Position numbers and translations under genes: made by a program. Of a DNA stretch of 32,749 nt, positions 23,152 through 30,260 are shown in pieces. The notes below the pieces were generated by a model. The model was not told the origin of the DNA. It was given only the letters and a program-made list of their open reading frames with translations, and ran no database searches. Location of the stretch: positions 1 through 32,749 of the forward strand of contig CAMDKL010000061.1 in the NCBI GenBank assembly GCA_945900945.1, in the 5' to 3' direction. Origin of the DNA: Pirellula staleyi DSM 6068 (lineage in GTDB: Bacteria; Planctomycetota; Planctomycetia; Pirellulales; Pirellulaceae). Numbering within the stretch: position 1 is the first letter of the stretch; the number at the start of each line of letters is the position of its first letter.

Positions 23152-24465
23152 CTAACGTCTAGTGCTTTCTCTCAATGCTTGAAGCAGTTGAGGGCTCGGT
23201 TGCGGGATGCTTAGCTGCTCGTGCTTTCCATCGCGACTTCGCAAGATGACCGTCATTTCCGGTAGGGACGCTGCTTCCTGCGCGTTGCTGGCTATGGTTG
23301 GCGTCGGCAGTACTTCGTTGCGATCGTTAAACAGACGATGCAGTCCGAGTTTTGCTAGTTCGAAGTAGACTACCTCCGCAGCGTTGTAAAGTCCCTCCTT
23401 CAGTTCTGGATCAGCGGCATAGCAAACACCTATCAGCTCTCCCCGCTCATCGAACAGTCCCCCGCCGCTGCGGCCTTCAACCGGCTCGCCATCCACCTCA
23501 ACATTGGCGGCACCCAAGTAGCGGTTCAGTTTCGTAATACGTGAGTCGCGCCGCGATGGCAGTGCTCCGCGATCACAACCCCAGCTAAAGACCGTCTGTC
23601 CCTCAGTCAAGGTTCGATTCTTTGGAATGAGCTTCGCAATGGGCATGGCTGTGTTAGGCCTAAAAGCAATTAAGCCGATGTCCATGTCTTTTGCTTGAAA
23701 ATCGATTAGAGTGGCGGGATACGTATGTACCTGGCCGCCCAAGAATGTCTCGATGGTTATTTTCGTTTGGCCTTGGTTCTCGCGGAAAAGGTGGCCGCAT
23801 GTAAGCACCAACGCTTCACCATTGTAGGAATCAATGATCGTACCGGTACCGACCGATTCATGCCTGGGCTCCTCGACTCGAATTCGAACCGTCGCGCCCT
23901 GCGGGTCGCTCTGGATTCTCAACGAGTCGAGTTGATTTCCTAGCGACGGAGGGTCGCGTTGTTTTAACGATGATGGGTTGGACGAATGGGTAGCTGCATT
24001 GGAAAGGACTGCTGCGTTTGCCATCGGTATCAAACTAATTGGGGATTGGCCTCGGACAATCGGCTGTTCGTTGTCCATTCGATCTCGATGACGATCCAGA
24101 CTATTGCGAACGCTATCGACTGAGGAAGCTGCGGTAAGCCGTTTTTGCAAATCGGGGTAGCCAATCGGTCCTAGTATTCGATCTATTTCGCGACCGTTTC
24201 GAACAAGCACTGTCGTTGGAACATTGGTAATGTGCCAACGCATAGCAACGTGCGGCTCTCGCTTCGTATCGATTCTTCGAATGACCCAGCCATTTTTGAT
24301 TGCTTGTTCGGTCGTTCGATGCATTTCCTCGCATTGTTGTGAACCTTCCGCCATGAATTCAATTGCCATGCAATCGCCAGTTGAACTAGCAGATGCGGGC
24401 AAAGCAAAGGATAGCTGCACAAAGAGACAGGAAATCGCAATCGAATACCGTGCTAGGTTAACCAT
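23152..24465 (-). CDS. Exported fusion of a degenerate thioredoxin-like domain and a trypsin-like serine protease
   Basis: 437 residues with a Sec signal (about 1-28). Residues 32-110 look like a thioredoxin fold: CMAIEFMAEGSQQCEEM, the strand WVIRRIDTKRE, and a cis-proline segment NVPTTVLVRNGREIDRILG with Pro83. The usual CxxC is replaced by SQQC (42-45), so redox activity by the standard mechanism is unlikely. After a Ser/Asn-rich linker, residues 190-380 form an S1C/trypsin-like domain: ATVRIRV, His225 in LTCGHLF, Asp262 in DMDIGLI, and Ser333 in GRSGGGLFD. The full triad is present. No PDZ domain follows. The N-terminal domain may bind substrates or partners. It is convergent with serS. 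Confidence 0.83.
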   Translation of the reverse strand: MVNLARYSIAISCLFVQLSFALPASASSTGDCMAIEFMAEGSQQCEEMHRTTEQAIKNGWVIRRIDTKREPHVAMRWHITNVPTTVLVRNGREIDRILGPIGYPDLQKRLTAASSVDSVRNSLDRHRDRMDNEQPIVRGQSPISLIPMANAAVLSNAATHSSNPSSLKQRDPPSLGNQLDSLRIQSDPQGATVRIRVEEPRHESVGTGTIIDSYNGEALVLTCGHLFRENQGQTKITIETFLGGQVHTYPATLIDFQAKDMDIGLIAFRPNTAMPIAKLIPKNRTLTEGQTVFSWGCDRGALPSRRDSRITKLNRYLGAANVEVDGEPVEGRSGGGLFDERGELIGVCYAADPELKEGLYNAAEVVYFELAKLGLHRLFNDRNEVLPTPTIASNAQEAASLPEMTVILRSRDGKHEQLSIPQPSPQLLQALRESTRR

Positions 24466-24545
24466 GTTTCAACAGATCCTTCTGTTTTGTTGACCGGTTC
24501 TTTCAAGCGTCCTACTTGCATTCAAACCCAGTCCGTCTGCGAAGT

Positions 24546-24560
24546 GTCCAGATTCTGGAC
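24546..24560. repeat. Perfect 6-bp palindrome in the gap upstream of the protease gene
   Basis: GTCCAG and CTGGAC are separated by ATT. It lies 81 bases upstream of the protease start, so it could be an operator or part of a dispersed palindromic element; no T-run follows on either strand. Confidence 0.35.
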
Positions 24561-24637
24561 GGATGACGCAATATCAGTGGCGGAAGGTATGCTTGGACGG
24601 GTAGTGAGATTGCGACTACGGTTCGTCTGAAAGGATT

Positions 24638-24659
24638 GTCAGCCTGAGGACAGTCTGAC
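24638..24659. repeat. Inverted repeat abutting the oxoprolinase stop codon
   Basis: GTCAG (24638-24642) and CTGAC (24655-24659) flank a loop containing CCTGAGGACAGT, ending exactly at the base before the stop codon of the oxoprolinase gene. I recall similar phrases with CCTGAGGACAGTCTGACC between genes in related planctomycetes; this is inference. It could double as a weak terminator. Confidence 0.4.
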
Positions 24660-27600
24660 CTACACGCCCATTCCGCCGCCGCCGGGGGTTTCAATCAATA
24701 TGCTATCGCCAGCGTTGATCGAGATTTGAACGGAACTGTCCAATCGGACTCGCGCCCCATCACTGTGTATTAGCCAGTTCTCGCCAGGCTTTCCATCTTT
24801 TCCTCCACGAAGTCCAAATGGAGCCGTGTTGCGCCTGCTCGTTACCAACGAAACTTCCAATGGTTTTAAAGCTAGCACTTGCCGAATTAGCCCATTTCCC
24901 CCGAAGTTTTTTCCGCTACCACCGCTACCGTTCCGAATCTCAAATCGAACGAGCCGAACCGGATAACGCTTTTCAAGAACCTCCACATCCGTTAATCGCG
25001 TATTGGTCATGTGCGAATGGACCGCGTCTTCACCGGCCGCACTTGGCGTCGCACCCGTTCCACCACCGATCGTCTCGTAGTATCCAAAGCTGGCGTCACC
25101 GAACAAGAAATTGTTCATCGTGCCTTGGCTTGCTGCAGCCAAGTCGAGTGCTCCGAGTAGGCAGTCGACCACGCGTTGGCTTGTCTCGACATTTCCTCCT
25201 GCAACAGCGGGCCAATCCTCTTGCTGGCCAATGCACTTTGGATTGAGAATACCCTCAGGGATGAGCAATTCAATGCAACGCATCACGCCAGAATTGAGAG
25301 GTAACGAATCGGCAATTGCACAGCGAATTACGTACATGACCGCCGCAGAAACGATGGCCGGATTCGCGTTGAGATTCCCTCTGGAAATCGAGCCAGTACC
25401 CTCGAAATCAATTCGAAGCAAGGGACGCTGTTCGGAATCCAACGATCGTTGAATGCTGACACAAATCCGAGTGCCATCGTCCATCTTGTCACTGAAACTA
25501 TGAACATCGCTCGGCAACGTTTGTATCCACGCACGTGTCTTCGCTTCGGATGCGCGCTGGATATGCTCCAGGTAATGCGTGACCAATTCCAAGCCATAGA
25601 GTTCGGCCAGTTCCTGCATGGCTTGTACTCCGCGTTGGTTTGCCGCTTGCTGTGCAGCCAAGTCAGCCATATTTTCAGGAACGGATCTCGATGGGTACTT
25701 TCCGCAACGAAGTCGTTTCTCTATTTCCCTCGACCGATCGATTCCAGCTTGAACCAAGTGCATCGGATGAATGATAACTCCCTCATCCCCAAGCCTCATC
25801 GACGTGGGCGCCATCGATCCTGGCGAGACGCCACCGATTTCAGCGTGGTGCGCGCGACATGCAACAAAAAAGTCAGGCCGACTTCTTTCGCCTGTCGCTT
25901 GGTGTGCAAAAACAGGAGTTACGACCGTGATGTCAGGCAAATGCGAGCCACCTTGGTAGGGATCGTTGGTCACATAGCAATCGCCCAGTTCCATCACTGG
26001 GAACAATTCGAGAAGACAGCGGATGGTTTGGCTCATGGCCCCTAAATGAACAGGCACGTGCGGTGCGTTGGCAATCAGATCGCCATTCGACGCAAAAACA
26101 GCGCAGCTAAAGTCCCTGCGATCTTTGACGTTGACACTCAGTGCAGTCTGTTCCAATACGATTCCCATTTGGTCAGCTATGGCCGCGATGCGGTGGGCCA
26201 GCACCTCACGCAGGACCGGATCGACCTGAGAGGGTGTTGAATGTGGCATAGGCTGCCAGCCCAGAGTCTTCTCTTCACAGGCTGGCAGCCTAGGCCACAT
26301 ATCTTCCACAGGATGCTTACGAATCGAGAGGGTCTTGTCAGACAGGACACTCGCAGTCCATGTCGCTGGAATCACAGTTGTGCTCCCGCTCGACACGATC
26401 AATGCAGGTCCGACCAAAGACTGCCCAGGCAGCAAAGCTTCACGAAGAAAAACGCCGCAGGAGGATGACCGAAGAGCTGTCGCAGGAACAGAGGGAGCCT
26501 CGACCGATTCAATGGTTGACAGATGATTTTCCGAAATGGAACTGAACATGCCTTTGAGCGAGACCAATTCGATGGGTTTGCCGGGGCATGCGTACCCGTA
26601 ACGCTTTTGATGGCGCTCGATAAAGTGTGCGGAACAAACCGTTGCAAAGTCGATCGCAACCAGAGATCGCAAATCCTCGACCTTGACCATGATTGCACCC
26701 TCCGTGCCGACATACCTCAATTCAATTTCGAACGATACAATCATTTGCTCACTCGCTATTCCCTCGTCCATAAATTCGAGTGAAGCCGACTGCCATAAAT
26801 CCGATTGCAACTTAGCAATTGCGGAGGTCTCGACAAGTTCGAGTAAGCGATAAATAGGTTGGGTTAAATTGCGTTGGATCGACGCCATCCCCATGCCCAG
26901 CGCGCTCAGCAAGCCTGCCTGCGGTGGGTCGATAACATGAGTTGCGTCCAACAAATCTGCGATTTCGCAGATATGCTGTCCTGCGGCGCCTCCAAAGCCG
27001 ACTAACGCATGCTGTCTTGGATCCGCTCCTTGGGCGATCGAAATGCTGCGAACGGCGGCGGCCATATGTTCATTAGCAATCCGTCTAAATCCATCGATAA
27101 GTCGGTCCGGTGTAAACTGATTGAACGCATTTCCAGCCGTCGCATTCAGCTGAACAAGCACATCGCTCATTTTCTGATTGGCAGCATCTTTGTCCAAAGA
27201 GAACGGGAAGGTGACAGTGTCAATTCGATCCGAAAGCAGGTTCAAATCGGTGATGGTCAAGGGTCCACCCCGTCCATAACATGCGGGGCCTGGATCGGCA
27301 CCTGCGCTCTGAGGTCCTACACGCAGCGATACGCCGTCGAACCAACAAATACTGCCACCGCCGGCGGCAACGGTATGAATCGCAAGTGTGGGTACCATCA
27401 TGCGAACACCTGCCTTGATGGTTTCATGCTCGAGTTGCAGCTTGCCTTCGATTCGACTCACATCGGTACTAGTGCCACCCATATCCAACCCGATACAACG
27501 AGGCTCATTCATCGCTCCGGCTAACGCCTCGATTGCGACGGCTCCACCTGCCGGACCGGACAGTACACAATCTTTTCCTCGATACAGTTTCGAGGTAACA

Positions 27601-28574
27601 AGTCCACCGCTGCTGGTCATAACTCGCATTCGCGTGTTCGGATCCAAGCCGAATTGGGTGGCGACACGTTCCAAATAACTTTGCACTGTTGGTGTCAAAT
27701 AAGCATCAATCAAAGCCGTCTCTGCACGCAAAACTGCTTTGATATTAGGTGAAACATGGCTACTTATGCAAATGCACGTAAAGCCAACTTGATTGGCAAT
27801 TCGCTCAACAATGAGTTCGTGATCGGGATTGCAATACGAGTGCAAAAGGCAAACCGCGATAGAACGGATACCCGACTCAAAAAGATTGCGAAGAGATCGC
27901 TCTGTCGCATCTAAGTCAATGGGTGTGAGCACCGACCCATCCGCGGCAAGCCTTTCATCGATTTCGACGACGCAATGGTGCAGTGGCAAGCGTTTACGTA
28001 CAGCTAGCGCAAACAATTCCGGGCGCTCTTGATATCCAATTCGCACAAGGTCTGCGAAGCCTTTAGTCGTCACCAACGCACATGGCTCACCATTGCGAGT
28101 CAACAGTGCGTTTGTTCCCCGAGTTGTACCAAGTCGAACATCTAACGCTCCCAGCGGTTCCGAAAGATTGCAACCAAGCAACCATCGGGTGGCTAGAACC
28201 GGGGCCTCCAATCCTGCGACAAGCTCGTAACGCAAGCGACGCTTGGAGTCGTTGGAGTCGATATCCTTACTTGGACGACTGTCCATCGTAACGGTACCTG
28301 ATTCTGATTCAAAAGCGATGCAATCATAGATTGCAACGAGGTCTCCCTGGTCATTGAGCCAACGAATGGCAGCACCAATCCAAAAACCAGCTGGATCCAT
28401 TCGACGAGCTGAATCGACGAAAGAATTTTCATTCAACCATCGCTCGGCTGTCCCTTTCACAACGCCGCTACTCAAAATCTTTGTGTGGTGTCGCTGGCCG
28501 TTTGGGCGGACCAGGAAGCAATCGGTAAAGGTGCCACCGACATCGCACCACACTTGGTCCACTTTTGAATTCAC
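24660..28574 (-). CDS. 5-oxoprolinase-type HyuA-HyuB fusion (ATP-dependent hydantoinase/oxoprolinase)
   Basis: 1304 residues from a GTG at 28574. The N-terminal HyuA half begins VWCDVGGTFTDCF (ATP-binding, about 8-20), continues with GTTRGTNALLTR, LSGPAGGAV and GLDMGGTSTDVSR, and runs to about residue 755. The HyuB half starts near residue 784 (VDPVLREVLAHRIAAIADQM) with the conserved DRRDFSCA, VTNDPYQGGSHLPDITV and ends ILIETPGGGGMGV. A fused protein of about 1300 residues is the architecture of eukaryotic and many bacterial 5-oxoprolinases, which hydrolyse 5-oxoproline to glutamate with ATP; a hydantoinase role cannot be excluded. The start lies nine bases after GGAG and overlaps the hemW stop by four bases (GTGA). 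The linker contains a 60-bp palindrome translated in frame. Confidence 0.92.
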   Translation of the reverse strand: MNSKVDQVWCDVGGTFTDCFLVRPNGQRHHTKILSSGVVKGTAERWLNENSFVDSARRMDPAGFWIGAAIRWLNDQGDLVAIYDCIAFESESGTVTMDSRPSKDIDSNDSKRRLRYELVAGLEAPVLATRWLLGCNLSEPLGALDVRLGTTRGTNALLTRNGEPCALVTTKGFADLVRIGYQERPELFALAVRKRLPLHHCVVEIDERLAADGSVLTPIDLDATERSLRNLFESGIRSIAVCLLHSYCNPDHELIVERIANQVGFTCICISSHVSPNIKAVLRAETALIDAYLTPTVQSYLERVATQFGLDPNTRMRVMTSSGGLVTSKLYRGKDCVLSGPAGGAVAIEALAGAMNEPRCIGLDMGGTSTDVSRIEGKLQLEHETIKAGVRMMVPTLAIHTVAAGGGSICWFDGVSLRVGPQSAGADPGPACYGRGGPLTITDLNLLSDRIDTVTFPFSLDKDAANQKMSDVLVQLNATAGNAFNQFTPDRLIDGFRRIANEHMAAAVRSISIAQGADPRQHALVGFGGAAGQHICEIADLLDATHVIDPPQAGLLSALGMGMASIQRNLTQPIYRLLELVETSAIAKLQSDLWQSASLEFMDEGIASEQMIVSFEIELRYVGTEGAIMVKVEDLRSLVAIDFATVCSAHFIERHQKRYGYACPGKPIELVSLKGMFSSISENHLSTIESVEAPSVPATALRSSSCGVFLREALLPGQSLVGPALIVSSGSTTVIPATWTASVLSDKTLSIRKHPVEDMWPRLPACEEKTLGWQPMPHSTPSQVDPVLREVLAHRIAAIADQMGIVLEQTALSVNVKDRRDFSCAVFASNGDLIANAPHVPVHLGAMSQTIRCLLELFPVMELGDCYVTNDPYQGGSHLPDITVVTPVFAHQATGERSRPDFFVACRAHHAEIGGVSPGSMAPTSMRLGDEGVIIHPMHLVQAGIDRSREIEKRLRCGKYPSRSVPENMADLAAQQAANQRGVQAMQELAELYGLELVTHYLEHIQRASEAKTRAWIQTLPSDVHSFSDKMDDGTRICVSIQRSLDSEQRPLLRIDFEGTGSISRGNLNANPAIVSAAVMYVIRCAIADSLPLNSGVMRCIELLIPEGILNPKCIGQQEDWPAVAGGNVETSQRVVDCLLGALDLAAASQGTMNNFLFGDASFGYYETIGGGTGATPSAAGEDAVHSHMTNTRLTDVEVLEKRYPVRLVRFEIRNGSGGSGKNFGGNGLIRQVLALKPLEVSLVTSRRNTAPFGLRGGKDGKPGENWLIHSDGARVRLDSSVQISINAGDSILIETPGGGGMGV
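26241..26300. repeat. 60-bp near-perfect palindrome translated in frame at the HyuA-HyuB junction
   Basis: The arms 26241-26261 and 26280-26300 are reverse complements at 20 of 21 positions and enclose 18 bases. The whole element equals exactly 20 codons (residues 759-778, MWPRLPA, CEEKTL, GWQPMPH) in the phase of the gene. It sits in the non-conserved linker between the two enzyme domains. Base pairing this long is far beyond anything else I see in a coding region here and suggests an inserted palindromic element. Confidence 0.8.
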
Positions 28575-29767
28575 AAGTATTCGCTCCAAAGGACATCGCT
28601 GATAAATAGACCCTCACGGCTGAGACGCACATTTTCGCCGTTCCGAATCATCCATCCCGCCGCGACATGCTTTCCCATCGCCGCTTCGATCGAGTTGCTT
28701 GTCGCAGAGTCCGCTTCAGATCTCAAGGAATTCCAATTCACACCAGCAAGTTGTCGCATCCCAAACACAAACCTCTCACGAATCATTTGCTCTGCAGTCA
28801 GATGCTCAAGCTCGTCGACTGGCGATCGATTTTTTTCGATGCGACGAATGTATTCAATCGTTCCACGATGATTCACACTCCGGCTGCCACCAATGTATCT
28901 GGCGGCACTAGGCCCAAAAGCCCACCACGGGTTACCCAACCAATAGTTTTGATTGTGCTTGCAACGATGTCCCGGTTTGGCAAAATTGGAGATTTCGTAG
29001 TGATCAAAACCATGATTGCAGAGGGACTCAATAGCTTCTTTGTATAGTTCCAGTTCAAGTTCTTCGGGTAGTGAATCGATTTCATGGCGCTGGCGCATTC
29101 CCCAGAATCGTGCCCCCTTTTCAAACGTAAGGCCATAGGTTGAAACATGATGAACATTGAGCTCGATCGCGGTTTTCAAGTCGTCTTGCCATCCTGCGAG
29201 CGATTCATTGGGAGCAGCGAAAATGAGATCGAGCGATACGGACGAAAAGTAATTCTTTGCACGCTCGACGGACTTGATGAGTTGCTCGGGAGAATGATCG
29301 CGTTCCAATCGTAGCAGTTTCGATGGCTGAAAGGATTGGCCACCGATGCTGAGGCGATTGATTCCCAAGGATAAAATCTGTTCGCAGAACTCATCCGTGA
29401 CATCGAGCGGGTTTGCTTCCATGGACCACTCACCCTGAGAATCGATTGGCAACCAATGCCGCAACATTCCCAACAACCGAGCCATTGGTTCCCTGGGCAG
29501 GATGGATGGCGTACCGCCCCCCAGAAAAATGGTCTCGACCCGTCGAGGTTCTTTCAGCTCCGCTAGTTCGATTTCGAACGCATTGAGAAAACGTTCGTAA
29601 AGATCCTCGCGATTTGCCAAAAGGGAGAAATTGCAATAACCACAGCGATGTCGGCAGAAAGGAATGTGAACATATGCAGCCAGGGACGCCGGCCCAGATT
29701 CGCGCCAACCCCATTCGCTAAGCCAGTTTCTCTCAGACTGGGTATCGGTATTTTTGATAATTCGCAT
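28571..29767 (-). CDS. hemW: Radical-SAM heme chaperone HemW
   Basis: HemW binds heme and inserts it into respiratory enzymes; it was formerly misannotated as an oxygen-independent coproporphyrinogen oxidase. 398 residues. The radical-SAM cluster motif is CRHRCGYCNF with Cys38, Cys42 and Cys45; the fourth position is Phe47 and not cysteine, which separates HemW from HemN. GGGTPSILP follows, then EANPLDVTDE, INRLSIGGQSFQPSKL and STYGLTFEKGARFW. The C-terminal HemN-type domain contains NQNYWLGNPWWAFGPSAARY. It lies upstream of the 5-oxoprolinase gene with a GTGA overlap, so the two are probably one transcription unit. Confidence 0.94.
   Translation of the reverse strand: MRIIKNTDTQSERNWLSEWGWRESGPASLAAYVHIPFCRHRCGYCNFSLLANREDLYERFLNAFEIELAELKEPRRVETIFLGGGTPSILPREPMARLLGMLRHWLPIDSQGEWSMEANPLDVTDEFCEQILSLGINRLSIGGQSFQPSKLLRLERDHSPEQLIKSVERAKNYFSSVSLDLIFAAPNESLAGWQDDLKTAIELNVHHVSTYGLTFEKGARFWGMRQRHEIDSLPEELELELYKEAIESLCNHGFDHYEISNFAKPGHRCKHNQNYWLGNPWWAFGPSAARYIGGSRSVNHRGTIEYIRRIEKNRSPVDELEHLTAEQMIRERFVFGMRQLAGVNWNSLRSEADSATSNSIEAAMGKHVAAGWMIRNGENVRLSREGLFISDVLWSEYL
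28584..28587 (-). promoter_or_regulatory. Shine-Dalgarno that fixes the oxoprolinase GTG start
   Basis: GGAG on the minus strand ends nine bases before the GTG at 28574 and lies inside the last codons of hemW. The longest frame would instead begin at a TTG at 28589, in which the GGAG would be translated. Confidence 0.65.
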
Positions 29768-29918
29768 ATTCTGTTTGGCTAAAATAGATTGTCACATACC
29801 TAAAGCAGGGTAGGCTGGCAGCTCTGGCAACTCATTTAAGCACCAATGCATAAGTTTTCGAACAAAATAGAACTTGGATGGACAACATGTACAGGATGAT
29901 TTCAATTCGCTGATAGAT
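29768..29918. other. Gene-free gap with short repeat-like phrases
   Basis: No coding frame is supported here. Bases 29812-29822 repeat 11 bases of the right arm of the palindrome in the oxoprolinase gene (26279-26289). Bases 29816-29826 repeat 11 bases of the element after the 2092-2418 gene (2484-2494). Bases 29881-29897 hold GACAACATGTACAGGAT, a phrase type I associate with sequences around GxxExxY and four-helix-bundle genes. The hemW promoter must also lie here, but no convincing -35/-10 pair was found. Confidence 0.35.
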
Positions 29919-30110
29919 TCACTTGTGTCGTGTGAATCGTTTGGTTTCGAGTTTCGGATTGCCAAAATGGATCAGTAGGCCGACCTCGATTCCGGCTGCC
30001 TTTAGGTAGTTAATAGTCTGGGCCTGGTGCTCAGGAGCGATTGCCAAGGCTTTCTCATAAACTGATTCAAGAAACCTGGTTCCCAACTGTTCGTTTCTCC
30101 TGTTATGTCG
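29919..30110 (-). pseudogene. Decayed GxxExxY-family gene
   Basis: Translated on the minus strand, one open frame reads QLGTRFLESVYEKALAI and then directly APEHQAQTINYLKAAGIEVG, followed by LLIHFGNPKLETKRFTRHK and TGA. The first block is the N-terminal GxxExxY motif region of the GxxExxY/PDDEXK-like family, with the motif glycine changed to arginine. The second is the family's normal C-terminus. The middle of the family (about 60 residues, including the DLLVE-like catalytic strand) is missing, and no start codon with a recognisable N-terminus remains. The remnant is therefore an internally deleted pseudogene. These genes are common accessory passengers in planctomycetes; their function is unknown. 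It lies between hemW and the PQQ dehydrogenase. Confidence 0.72.
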
Positions 30111-30260
30111 ACTGGTGATGGTTATGCCAGTTTACTTATGTACAGGTGCTTTTACTCGACAAGTGGTTTTAAATTGCTAACGCGAATGACCATCGCGTGT
30201 TTCCTTCAACTATTGAGCGGCGGCACTCGGTAGAATTGGCTGTCGATCACCCGTTCTCTT

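Noticed and set aside
24818-26045. Long plus-strand open frames (up to 198 codons) opposite the oxoprolinase gene
   Set aside because: They are the complement of a well-supported enzyme and read as low-quality protein.
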